This document shows positions 8,276-15,703 of a DNA stretch of 34,872 nt, piece after piece (position 1 is the stretch's first letter; each line of letters begins with the position of its first letter). The notes beneath the pieces are model-generated. The model had not been told where the DNA came from, did no database searches, and saw nothing but the letters and a program-made list of their open reading frames with translations. The stretch is taken from the NCBI RefSeq assembly GCF_014192285.1, contig NZ_JACHXQ010000002.1:1-34872 (forward strand). The letters are read 5' to 3'. Source of the DNA: Halomonas fontilapidosi. Lineage in GTDB: Bacteria; Pseudomonadota; Gammaproteobacteria; Pseudomonadales; Halomonadaceae. Both the position numbers and the translations under genes were made by a program.

Positions 8276-9967
8276 ATGACACGCCAACATCGATCGATCA
8301 GCTACGTCAGCGGCATCAGTGAAACTCCCCTCAAGGGCCAGACCATCGGTGACTGCTTCGATGATACCGTGGCGCGCTTCGCCGAGCGCGACGCCCTGAT
8401 CAGCCGTCATCAGGGGCTTCGCTACAGCTGGAAATCGCTGCAGCAGGCCGTCGACGAGGCGGCACGCGCCCTGCTCGCCCTAGGGGTGGAAAAGGGGGAC
8501 CGGGTCGGCATCTGGTCACCCAACTGCGCCGAGTGGACCATCACCCAGTTCGCCACGGCAAAGATCGGCGCCATCCTGGTCAACATCAATCCCAGCTATC
8601 GCACCCATGAGCTCGAGTACGCGCTCAAGCAGTCGGGCGCCTCGACGCTAGTCCTGCAGGGGGCCTTCAAGGCGTCCGACTACGTCGCCACCCTGGCCGA
8701 GCTGGCCCCGGAACTGCGCGACGGTGCGCCCGGCACCTTCTCCAGCGCCAAGCTGCCTGAGCTCAAGCGGGTCATCTGCCTCGATGAACAGCGCGCCCTG
8801 ACCGGCATGCTGACCTGGCCGCAGATGCTGGCCCATGCCGACGAGGTCTCCGCCGATCACCTGGCTGACATTCAGGCCACCCTGCAGTTCGACGACCCGA
8901 TTAACATCCAGTACACCTCAGGGACCACGGGCGCACCCAAGGGCGCCACCCTCTCCCACCACAACATTCTCAACAACGGCTTCTTCGTGGCGCGCACCAT
9001 GAACCTCAGCGAAGACGACCGCATGGTGATCCCGGTCCCGCTCTATCACTGTTTCGGCATGGTGATGGGCAACCTGGGGTGCGTGACCCATGGCGCCACC
9101 ATGATCTATCCGGGCGACGGCTTCGAAGCGGAAGCGACGCTGCGCGCTGTCTCCGAGGAGAAGGCCACGACCCTTTACGGCGTGCCCACCATGTTCATCG
9201 CCGAACTGGAGCATCCCGAGTTCGAGAGCTTCGACCTCTCGAGCCTGCGCACCGGGATCATGGCCGGCTCCATCTGCCCCATCGAGGTGATGCGCAATGT
9301 GATCGACCGCATGAACATGCAGGACGTCACCATCTGCTACGGCATGACCGAGACCAGTCCGGTGAGCACCCAGACCCAGACCGATGCACCGCTGGAGAAG
9401 CGCGTCACCACGGTGGGCACCATCCATCCCCACCTGGAGGTCAAGCTGGTCAGCCCGGACACCGGTGCCGCGGTGGCCCGCGGCGAAACCGGCGAGCTCT
9501 GCACCCGCGGCTACAGCGTGATGCTCGGCTACTGGAACAATCCGGAGGCCACCGACAAGGCCATCGACAAGGCCGGCTGGATGCACACCGGCGACCTCGC
9601 CATCATGGACGACGAGGGCTATGTGGCGATCGTCGGTCGCATCAAGGACATGATCATTCGCGGCGGTGAGAATATCTATCCGCGCGAGATCGAGGACTTC
9701 CTCTACACCCATCCGTCCATCTCGGATGTGCAGGTGATCGGCGTACCCGACGAGAAGTACGGCGAGGAGGTGATGGCCTGGGTCAAGCTGAGCGAAGGCG
9801 AATCGCTCTCCGAGGAGGAGCTCAAGGCCTTCTGCAAGGGCCAGATCGCCCACTACAAGATCCCGCGCTACGTGAAATTCGTCGACGACTTCCCGATGAC
9901 CGTCACCGGCAAGATCCAGAAGTTCAAGATGCGCGAGGAAGCCACCCACGAGTTGGGGCTGGCTTGA
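8276..9967 (+). CDS. AMP-binding acyl-CoA synthetase (medium-/branched-chain fatty acid type)
   Basis: 563 aa. It activates a carboxylic acid to acyl-CoA through an acyl-adenylate. The ATP P-loop motif is [19 protein letters not shown]; later come [10 protein letters not shown], the hinge motif [20 protein letters not shown] and the C-terminal catalytic lysine in [13 protein letters not shown], so all adenylation motifs are present. The sequence is closest in style to ACSF2-like/fatty-acyl-CoA synthases. The open frame extends further upstream through the MerR gene; ATG at 8276 is chosen because the N-terminus matches the family, although its ribosome site (ACGAG) is weak. Cotranscription with the MerR regulator suggests a role in feeding branched-chain or medium-chain acids into beta-oxidation. 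The substrate is not determined. Confidence 0.9.
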   Translation: MTRQHRSISYVSGISETPLKGQTIGDCFDDTVARFAERDALISRHQGLRYSWKSLQQAVDEAARALLALGVEKGDRVGIWSPNCAEWTITQFATAKIGAILVNINPSYRTHELEYALKQSGASTLVLQGAFKASDYVATLAELAPELRDGAPGTFSSAKLPELKRVICLDEQRALTGMLTWPQMLAHADEVSADHLADIQATLQFDDPINIQYTSGTTGAPKGATLSHHNILNNGFFVARTMNLSEDDRMVIPVPLYHCFGMVMGNLGCVTHGATMIYPGDGFEAEATLRAVSEEKATTLYGVPTMFIAELEHPEFESFDLSSLRTGIMAGSICPIEVMRNVIDRMNMQDVTICYGMTETSPVSTQTQTDAPLEKRVTTVGTIHPHLEVKLVSPDTGAAVARGETGELCTRGYSVMLGYWNNPEATDKAIDKAGWMHTGDLAIMDDEGYVAIVGRIKDMIIRGGENIYPREIEDFLYTHPSISDVQVIGVPDEKYGEEVMAWVKLSEGESLSEEELKAFCKGQIAHYKIPRYVKFVDDFPMTVTGKIQKFKMREEATHELGLA

Positions 9968-9995
9968 GCTGTAAGCTGTAAGCTCTAAGCTGTAA
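9968..9995 (+). repeat. four tandem heptamers (GCTGTAA)
   Basis: Directly after the acyl-CoA synthetase stop codon there are four head-to-tail copies of gctgtaa, the third changed to gctctaa. Three degenerate copies in the opposite orientation lie across the terminator at 10032-10052. Confidence 0.8.
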
Positions 9996-10034
9996 GAAAA
10001 GCCCCACGAGCTTTGAGCACGTGGGGTTTTCTTA
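9995..10034. terminator. bidirectional intrinsic terminator
   Basis: Stem CCCCACG (10002-10008) with CGTGGGG (10020-10026), flanked by AAGAAAAG on the left and TTTTCTTA on the right. Read either way the stem is followed by a T-rich run, so it can end both the acyl-CoA synthetase transcript and the convergent hypoxanthine phosphoribosyltransferase transcript. The flanking heptamers can extend the stem. Confidence 0.8.
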
Positions 10035-10052
10035 TGGCTTACGGCTTATCGC
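10032..10052 (+). repeat. three inverted degenerate heptamers
   Basis: The units ttatggc, ttacggc and ttatcgc run head to tail and are approximate reverse complements of the gctgtaa units at 9968-9995. The two arrays flank the terminator symmetrically. A small perfect hairpin, CGCCCC-GAA-GGGGCG (10054-10068), follows. Confidence 0.65.
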
Positions 10053-10069
10053 TCGCCCCGAAGGGGCGG

Positions 10070-10648
10070 TTACATCCCCTTCGGCGCGTAGATGCCGGGC
10101 GCATTGCGCCAGTAGCCCTTGACGTCCATGCCGAAACCGAAGACATAGCGGTCGGCGACTTCCAGACTACAGTAGTCGGCCCGCAGCCCGGGGACCGCCT
10201 TGCGGTCGTGCTGCTTGTCGACCAGCACCGCGGTGGAGATGCTCGCCGCCCCCGCCTGCCGGCAATAGTCGAGAATCGCCGCCAGGGTGGCGCCCTCATC
10301 GAGGATGTCATCGACGATCACCACATGGCGACCGGCCATGGGGACCTCCGGGGAAACACGCCAGAACAGCTCGCCACCGCGCAGGCCACCCCGGTAGCGG
10401 GTGGCGTGGAGGTAATCCACTTCCAACGGGAAGCCCAGCCGGGTCAACAGGTGCCCGGTGGTAATCAGGCCGCCGTTCATCACGCAGTAGAAGACCGGCA
10501 GGCGGTCTCCCAGATCACGGGTAATCTCATCGGCCATGCGGTCCAGCGCACGCTCGACCTCGGGCTGAGAGATCAGGCAGTCGGCATTGTCCATCACCTC
10601 GTGCATCTCGGTCAGGGACGGCAGGGAATCGGCATCGAGTCGGAACAT
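10070..10648 (-). CDS. hpt: hypoxanthine-guanine phosphoribosyltransferase family protein
   Basis: 192 aa. It salvages hypoxanthine or guanine with PRPP to give IMP or GMP. The PRPP-binding motif is VVIVDDILDEGATLAAIL, and FYCVMNGGLITTGHLL and the purine-binding VDKQHDRK and YVFGFGMDVKGYWRN segments are in the expected order. The frame is open much further upstream into nagZ, but the ATG at 10648 gives the normal family length. It follows nagZ by 43 bases on the same strand and ends 2 bases before a small hairpin and the shared terminator. Gammaproteobacterial relatives are often annotated as hypoxanthine-guanine phosphoribosyltransferase beside nagZ. Confidence 0.92.
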   Translation of the reverse strand: MFRLDADSLPSLTEMHEVMDNADCLISQPEVERALDRMADEITRDLGDRLPVFYCVMNGGLITTGHLLTRLGFPLEVDYLHATRYRGGLRGGELFWRVSPEVPMAGRHVVIVDDILDEGATLAAILDYCRQAGAASISTAVLVDKQHDRKAVPGLRADYCSLEVADRYVFGFGMDVKGYWRNAPGIYAPKGM

Positions 10649-10691
10649 CGTCGGTCGGCTCTTGGGAAAAAACAAAGAAAGGAAAGGCAGT

Positions 10692-11705
10692 TCAGTTGGC
10701 AGCCATCGCCTCGAGCCGCGCATGGACGCGCCGCCAGCGTGACAGGGCTCCCAGCGACGTGAGGTCGGGACGGGCTCGGGCATAGCGAAGGCGCCTGGCG
10801 CGCGGCACCCGATGGCCGCGGCAGGCATCCAGCACCTCGTGGGCCGCGCTGCGATCGTTGCATACCAGCAGCATGTCGCACCCCGCGGCCAATGCCATCC
10901 GGGCCCTATCGGCGGGCGTGCCGGCGGCGGCCGCTCCGGCCATGCTCAGGTCGTCGGAGAAGATCACACCCTTGAAGCCCAGGCTCTCGCGCAGCATGCC
11001 CAACCAGGCCGGCGAGAAGCCCGCCGGACGCGGGTCGAAACCGGAATAGACGACATGCGCAGGCATCACCGCATCGAGCCGAGGCGCAAGCTCGGCGAAC
11101 GGCAGCAGGTCGTGTTGGCGCAGCACGTCGAGGGGGCGCCCATCCACGGGCAGCTCATGATGGGAGTCGGCCGCCACGCCACCATGGCCCGGAAAGTGCT
11201 TGCCCACCGCCACCATGCCCGCCTCATGCAGGCCATCGAGGAAGGCACGACCGAGACGCGCTACCGCACGAGGGTCCGCGGAGAAGCTGCGATCACCGAT
11301 CACGCTGGAGGTGCCGCCGTCGACATCCAGTACCGGCGCGAAGGAGAGATCCAGGCCACAGGCCGCCATCTCCATGCCCAGCAGCCAGCCGGCATCCTGG
11401 CAGAGACGCACCGTCACCTCGGGCTGCAGGGCAAAGTCACGCCCCAGGCGGCCCATGGGCGGCAGACGAGTGACACCCTCGCGCAGTCGCTGAACCCGCC
11501 CGCCTTCCTGATCGACCGCCAGCAGCAGGTCGGGGCGTACGCGACGAATCTCGTCACACAGGGTGCGGACCTGATCGGCCGAGGCAACGTTGCGCGCGAA
11601 AAGGATCACGCCCCCGACCTCGGGGCGCGCCAGCAGCTTGAGCTCCTCGGGCGTCAGGCTCTGGCCCTCGAGATCCAGCATCACCGGTCCGAGCGTCTGG
11701 GTCAT
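10692..11705 (-). CDS. nagZ: beta-N-acetylhexosaminidase (glycoside hydrolase family 3)
   Basis: About 337 aa, cytosolic. It removes N-acetylglucosamine from anhydromuropeptides during cell-wall recycling. The start (GPVMLDLEGQSLTPEE) matches NagZ; LAVDQEGGRVQRL, the catalytic-loop motif GKHFPGHGGVAADSHHELP and the nucleophile region GVIFSDDLSM are all present. ATG at 11705 has AGGGG seven bases upstream; the ATG at 11711 is too close to it and is not preferred. A TAGAAT element (11736-11741, minus strand) may be its -10. Probably cotranscribed with hpt. Confidence 0.95.
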   Translation of the reverse strand: MTQTLGPVMLDLEGQSLTPEELKLLARPEVGGVILFARNVASADQVRTLCDEIRRVRPDLLLAVDQEGGRVQRLREGVTRLPPMGRLGRDFALQPEVTVRLCQDAGWLLGMEMAACGLDLSFAPVLDVDGGTSSVIGDRSFSADPRAVARLGRAFLDGLHEAGMVAVGKHFPGHGGVAADSHHELPVDGRPLDVLRQHDLLPFAELAPRLDAVMPAHVVYSGFDPRPAGFSPAWLGMLRESLGFKGVIFSDDLSMAGAAAAGTPADRARMALAAGCDMLLVCNDRSAAHEVLDACRGHRVPRARRLRYARARPDLTSLGALSRWRRVHARLEAMAAN

Positions 11706-11851
11706 GATCATGCCCCTGGAAGATGGAAGGAGCCGATTCTAGACGAAAGCCGCAGTGCAGGACAGCCCACGAAGAGGCGCGAGCATCCGGGCAATCAGCG
11801 CCATCCCCCGATACAATGCAGACCGGATCCCACTGGACAGGAGTCACATCC

Positions 11852-12703
11852 TTGCTCGACGACCTCTCTCCCTGGCTGCTCTGGCCCCTGACGGCCATCC
11901 TGGGCCTGTGCCTGGGCAGTTTCCTCAACGTGGTGATCACCCGGCTGCCGGTGATGCTGATGCGTGGTTGGCGGGCCGAGGCCCGTGAGGCCCTGGAACT
12001 GCCACCGGAAGAAGCGACCCCCTTCAATCTGGTGACGCCTCGTTCGCTATGTCCACGCTGCGAGGCGCCCATCGCCTGGCACGACAACATTCCTCTGCTG
12101 GGCTGGTTCAAGCGCCGCGGGCGCTGCGCCAACTGCCATGCCCGCATCAGCCCCCAGTATCCCCTGGTGGAGCTCGCCGGGGGCGTGCTGGCCGTGACGG
12201 TACTGGCCCTCTTCGGACCGTCCCTCGAGGCCCTGTTCATTCTTGGTGCCTGCCTGACCCTGCTGGCGATGGCGGTGATCGACCTGCGCACCCAGCTGCT
12301 GCCGGACCTGCTCACTCTGCCGCTGCTGTGGGCGGGGCTACTCTACCAGCTGCTCTTCCAGCCGTTGATGCTGCCGTCGGCGGTCATCGGGGCCATGGCC
12401 GGCTACCTCGTGCTGTGGAGCTTCTACTGGCTGTTCAAACTGGTGACTGGCAAGGAGGGCATGGGCTACGGCGACTTCAAGCTGCTGGCCGCCCTGGGCG
12501 CCTGGCTCGGCTGGCAAACCCTGCCGCTGGTACTGATCCTCTCCGCCGGTGCGGGGGCGATCGTGGGCATTCTCATCCAGCTGGCCGTCCCGCGCCTGCG
12601 CGGTGCGCCGATGCCCTTCGGGCCCTGGCTGGTGATGGCCGGCTGGATCGCTCTGCTGGCCGGCGAGCCGCTGATGGCGGTCTATACCGGGCTGCTGTAT
12701 TGA
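11852..12703 (+). CDS. pilD: type IV prepilin peptidase/N-methyltransferase
   Basis: 283 aa inner-membrane aspartate peptidase (family A24). It cleaves and N-methylates type IV prepilins and type II secretion pseudopilins. The N-terminal cytosolic domain has two CxxC pairs (CPRCEAPIAW and CANCHARI), expected to bind zinc. The catalytic aspartates are in AVIDLRTQLLPD and GMGYGDFKLLAALGAW. The frame is open to 11723, but TTG at 11852 has AGGAG 8 bases upstream and gives the family N-terminus. A TACAAT (11812-11817) further upstream could be the -10 and would exclude the earlier ATG at 11816. The usual upstream partners pilB and pilC are absent; nagZ diverges instead. Confidence 0.92.
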   Translation: MLDDLSPWLLWPLTAILGLCLGSFLNVVITRLPVMLMRGWRAEAREALELPPEEATPFNLVTPRSLCPRCEAPIAWHDNIPLLGWFKRRGRCANCHARISPQYPLVELAGGVLAVTVLALFGPSLEALFILGACLTLLAMAVIDLRTQLLPDLLTLPLLWAGLLYQLLFQPLMLPSAVIGAMAGYLVLWSFYWLFKLVTGKEGMGYGDFKLLAALGAWLGWQTLPLVLILSAGAGAIVGILIQLAVPRLRGAPMPFGPWLVMAGWIALLAGEPLMAVYTGLLY

Positions 12704-12746
12704 ACTCACCATGGGCAAGACCCATATAGCAAGCCAGGAGACAACC

Positions 12747-13361
12747 ATGATCATCGGCGTGACGGGCGGCATCGCCTCGGGCAAGTCCACGGTGGCACGG
12801 GCCTTCGCCGTACGAGGCATCCCCTGGGTAGATGCCGATGACGTGGCCCGCGAGATCGTCGCACCGGGCCAACCGGCCCTTGCCGAGATTGCCGAACACT
12901 TCGGCCATGACGTCCTCGCCCCCGACGGCAGCCTCGATCGCCGTGCGCTGCGCGAGCTCGTCTTCGCCGATGGCGAGGCAAGACGGCAGCTGGAGCGCAT
13001 CACCCATCCGCGCATACGCCAGCGTCTAGCGGCGCACCTGAAACAGCTCCAGGCGCAGGGAGCCCCCTACGTACTGCTGGTTTCCCCGCTGCTGTTCGAA
13101 TCTGGCCAGGACGCCATGGTCGACCGTTGCCTGGTCATCGATGTGCCCGAGACGATCCAGGTTACGCGCACGGCGGCGCGCGATGATGTCGACGAAGCCC
13201 AGGCCCGCGCCATCGTCGCGGCCCAGATGCCCCGCGAGGAGCGCCTGGCACGCGCCGATGATGTGATCGACAATGCCACCGACGAGGCGGGGCTGGCCGC
13301 GCAGGTGGCCGAACTCGACCGACGCTACCGGGACGCCAGCAGTTGGCCTCCCAGAACCTGA
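12747..13361 (+). CDS. coaE: dephospho-CoA kinase
   Basis: 204 aa. It phosphorylates dephospho-CoA in the last step of coenzyme A synthesis. The P-loop is [30 protein letters not shown] and [15 protein letters not shown] are family motifs. AGGAG six bases before the ATG decides this start over an ATG at 12711. It follows pilD after 43 bases and precedes yacG, the classical pilD-coaE-yacG order of gammaproteobacteria. Confidence 0.95.
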   Translation: MIIGVTGGIASGKSTVARAFAVRGIPWVDADDVAREIVAPGQPALAEIAEHFGHDVLAPDGSLDRRALRELVFADGEARRQLERITHPRIRQRLAAHLKQLQAQGAPYVLLVSPLLFESGQDAMVDRCLVIDVPETIQVTRTAARDDVDEAQARAIVAAQMPREERLARADDVIDNATDEAGLAAQVAELDRRYRDASSWPPRT

Positions 13362-13402
13362 TCCGCCGCTTTTATCCCGATACCCTGCCGAAGACGACAT
13401 TG

Positions 13403-13636
13403 ATGAACATGCAAGACACTACGCGCCCGCTGGAAGTCGCCTGCCCGCAGTGCCGCAAGAAGGTGCTGTGGAACGCGGCCAACCCCTATCGCCCTTTCTG
13501 CAGCAAGCGCTGCCGCCTGCTCGACCTGGGTGCCTGGGCCGATGAATCCCACCGCATCGCCGGGGAACCCGCCATGGACGAGAGTGGCCTCGACGAGCTG
13601 CTGGCGCGCGCCGACCGAGATGGCGAGCCGACGTGA
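13403..13636 (+). CDS. yacG: DNA gyrase inhibitor / zinc-binding protein YacG
   Basis: 77 aa. In E. coli YacG binds GyrB and blocks gyrase binding to DNA. The four zinc ligands are visible as CPQC and CSKRC, followed by [14 protein letters not shown]. The C-terminus is acidic, as usual for the family. The frame is open upstream into coaE, but ATG at 13403 (or 13409) gives the family N-terminus; the ribosome site is weak. Its TGA stop overlaps the GTG start of the next gene, suggesting translational coupling with the Tus-like protein. Confidence 0.92.
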   Translation: MNMQDTTRPLEVACPQCRKKVLWNAANPYRPFCSKRCRLLDLGAWADESHRIAGEPAMDESGLDELLARADRDGEPT

Positions 13637-14508
13637 GCGGCGACGGGAAGCGCCCGGAATACCGCCTGCTGGCGGAACTCGAGGATCACTTCGATCGCCT
13701 GGTGGAACAGACCGATGCCCTGGTGGCGAACTGGCAAGCCTCAGAGGCGCCGGCCTGGTCCTTCGAGCATGGCGCGGCCGATGCCGATTGGCTGCGCCAT
13801 GCCCTGCTCGACGTCTGGTACCAGGATGGCCAGGATGGCCGTGCGACTCGCAGCCACGTAGGGCTAGTGGCGGCCAACGACACAGTGATGGAAGCGGTTA
13901 TGCGGGTGAACGCCACCAAGAAGGCTTTCGCCGAACTGCTCGCGGAGATCCGCCGCGACGTTCCCACGCTGATCCCGGAGATCAAGGCGATCCTGCCCTT
14001 CAGGCACCCGGCCCTGCAGGATCACCTGCGCGGCACGGGACTTGCCCGGTTGCACCTGAAGCAGTGCTGGCGGGCGATCCCGCTGGCCGAAGCCCCGGTG
14101 GCTCGCGTCCGACTGGCCTGGTATGCCAGCGGGCGCTCGATCAAGCGGCTGACGGTGCGCGAGGCCGAGCAGAAGCTGCTGGCCCTGGACAGCGAGGCGC
14201 CTCACGTGCGTATCCAGCTGAAGCAGCTGGCCGGCATCCCCGATGGCGAACCGCTGGCCCAGGTGCAAAGCCAGGCGCCGCTGATGCGCGCCAACCTCTT
14301 CTATCGCGAACCACTCGAGGATGGCCGCCATCGGCGCGCCATGAACATCGCCCTGCCGCTGTTCGTGCCTAGCCCCGACGGCCGACTGCCCGACCACAAC
14401 CTGCCACCCTCTCATCCGCCCGCCACCCGCACGCGGGCGCGGCGCCGCGACGAACGGCTGGAGGATACCGCCTTCCTGCCGAGCCTGCGCGTCTATCGCT
14501 ATCGCTGA
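13633..14508 (+). CDS. tus: Tus-family DNA replication terminus site-binding protein
   Basis: 291 aa, starting with GTG that overlaps the yacG stop (GTGA). By eye it follows the E. coli Tus layout: an N-terminal helical segment ([18 protein letters not shown]), a helix with [15 protein letters not shown], a segment [19 protein letters not shown] that lines up with RFGWANKHIIKNLHRDE of Tus, a strand [11 protein letters not shown] resembling QPIARVWY, and a basic C-terminus ending SLRVYRYR. Tus binds Ter DNA and blocks replication forks from one side. Overall identity is low, and the residues forming the E. coli cytosine-trapping pocket cannot be placed with confidence. Cotranscription with yacG, a gyrase inhibitor, is notable. 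No Ter-like site is visible in or right next to the gene. Confidence 0.7.
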   Translation: MSGDGKRPEYRLLAELEDHFDRLVEQTDALVANWQASEAPAWSFEHGAADADWLRHALLDVWYQDGQDGRATRSHVGLVAANDTVMEAVMRVNATKKAFAELLAEIRRDVPTLIPEIKAILPFRHPALQDHLRGTGLARLHLKQCWRAIPLAEAPVARVRLAWYASGRSIKRLTVREAEQKLLALDSEAPHVRIQLKQLAGIPDGEPLAQVQSQAPLMRANLFYREPLEDGRHRRAMNIALPLFVPSPDGRLPDHNLPPSHPPATRTRARRRDERLEDTAFLPSLRVYRYR

Positions 14509-14543
14509 AGTATGCGGACGAGGCAGAACACAGCCGGGGCATG

Positions 14544-14858
14544 TCAGGCGATTCGTCCGAGGGACCGCAAGGTCTGCAGCAGCTGGCTGACGCTCTCGGG
14601 CGGCTGGGCATACTCTGCCATCAGCGCCCGCAGCCGCTCTTCGAATACACGCTGGCGAGCCTGCTGGTCCTGCGGCGCTGCCGTCTCCTCCTCTTCCAGG
14701 CGCTGCAGCGAACGGACCGGCGGACCGGTGGGAATATCAAGCTGACTATCGGGACGCTCGAGTTCGCGTAGCGCATCGGCGAAGGCATCGTCGAGTTCGC
14801 GAAACTTGCGCAACTTCTCTCGTTCATCCATGGGCGGGCGGGGGCTGTGCGATTTCAT
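14544..14858 (-). CDS. small conserved hypothetical protein, helical
   Basis: About 104 aa from ATG at 14858; ATG at 14831 (MDEREKLRKF) and one at 14915 are also possible and none has a strong ribosome site. The protein is rich in Glu, Arg, Leu and Gln. It looks like two helical segments (about residues 10-35 and 55-100) around a Pro-containing linker with DIPTGPPVRSLQRLEEEE. No domain is recognised, and there is no signal peptide or membrane segment. It converges with the Tus-like gene and lies downstream of mvaT on the same strand. Coding potential is supported by composition rather than by homology I can recall. Confidence 0.55.
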   Translation of the reverse strand: MKSHSPRPPMDEREKLRKFRELDDAFADALRELERPDSQLDIPTGPPVRSLQRLEEEETAAPQDQQARQRVFEERLRALMAEYAQPPESVSQLLQTLRSLGRIA

Positions 14859-14985
14859 TCGATTCCAGTGGTGTCGAGGCGAAGGCCGTGGCGTGAAGAG
14901 GGATGAACAAGCCATCGCCGGTGCTCGGGGGAAGCCTGATTATACGGGCAACACCGCGGCGAATCATCTTCCCGAGGTTGTCACG

Positions 14986-15013
14986 ATGACGCCGCCTCAA
15001 AGGGCGGCGTCAT
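14986..15013 (-). terminator. strong hairpin after mvaT
   Basis: Perfect 11-bp stem (14986-14996 with 15003-15013) and a 6-base loop, 19 bases past the mvaT stop. No T tract follows on either strand, so it may protect the 3' end or pause transcription rather than terminate intrinsically. Confidence 0.45.
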
Positions 15014-15031
15014 GCCTTCACGCGCTGAGGC

Positions 15032-15418
15032 TTACTCCTCGACACGCACCAGCCAGGACTCGACGGTGTCGGAACCGTGCTCATCTTTCCAGGCCTTGAG
15101 CGTCTTCTGGTTACCGCCACGGGTTTCCACGACTTCTCCGGTGTTGGGGTTCTTATAGATCTTCAACTTGCGTTTGCGGCGAGCACCGCCTGTCGCTGGC
15201 GTTGCGGCACTGCTGCGTGTCGCCGCAGCGGGCTTGGGATCGAGAAGTGCGATGACGTCGGCAGCACTCTTGTCGTACTCGCGCATCAGCGACTCAAGCT
15301 TTTCCTTGAAAGCAAGCTCGGCCTTGAGACGGTCGTCGTTCTGCAGCTTGTCCATTTCAGACTGGAGTTGCTTGAGCTGCTGCTCCATCTGCATGTAGTT
15401 ACTGAGCAGGGATGACAT
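15032..15418 (-). CDS. MvaT/MvaU-family H-NS-like nucleoid protein
   Basis: 128 aa. The N-terminal half is a coiled-coil oligomerisation region (YMQMEQQLKQLQSEMDKLQ through KLESLMREYDKSAADVIALL). A flexible Ala/Thr/Ser linker (about residues 60-82) and a basic RRKRK patch follow. The C-terminal DNA-binding part, YKNPNTGEVVETRGGNQK, matches the MvaT AT-pincer region. Such proteins bind AT-rich DNA and silence horizontally acquired genes. ATG at 15418 with AAGGA eight bases upstream is preferred over an in-frame ATG at 15457. The gene lies directly downstream of rpsA, separated by the rpsA terminator and a comparatively AT-rich leader that could be its own target. Confidence 0.9.
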   Translation of the reverse strand: MSSLLSNYMQMEQQLKQLQSEMDKLQNDDRLKAELAFKEKLESLMREYDKSAADVIALLDPKPAAATRSSAATPATGGARRKRKLKIYKNPNTGEVVETRGGNQKTLKAWKDEHGSDTVESWLVRVEE

Positions 15419-15639
15419 ATAATAGTTCCTTATCGGGATATCAGGATGCAGCGTCATTATTGCCTTTTAATACTTCATTGGCAACATTCTGAACATCAAT
15501 TCGGACTTCGGCAAACAACCAGCAAGACGTTTAATCGCACACTGTGCAAACAACTGGTCGCGTTAAACTCGCGAAGGACTAAACAAGCGCCATCCGTGTG
15601 ACGAGTCGCTTCTCGCGTCATGCAAGATACCGGCGCAAC
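15419..15639 (-). other. AT-richer upstream region of mvaT, no gene seen
   Basis: About 220 bases between the mvaT start and the rpsA terminator. It is visibly richer in A and T than its surroundings, with TTTTAATA and ATTATTG tracts at about 15456-15470. It probably holds the mvaT promoter and possible autoregulatory binding sites, but no convincing -35/-10 pair was fixed. An imperfect dyad around TGACGAG/CTCGCGTCA lies near 15599-15620. Confidence 0.4.
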
Positions 15640-15667
15640 AAAAAAGCGCCGCCCCTTGGGGCGGCGC
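15640..15667 (-). terminator. rpsA intrinsic terminator
   Basis: Perfect 10-bp GC stem (15646-15655 with 15658-15667) with a TT (AA on the transcript strand) loop, followed on the minus strand by six T. It lies 37 bases past the rpsA stop codon. Confidence 0.9.
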
Positions 15668-15703
15668 CTCTACAAGCGCTGTGGGATAAGCTCCCTGGCG
15701 CTA

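Noticed and set aside
11554..12315. Minus-strand frame across the nagZ start and the pilD start
   Set aside because: It overlaps two well-supported genes and has Ser/Arg-rich shadow composition.
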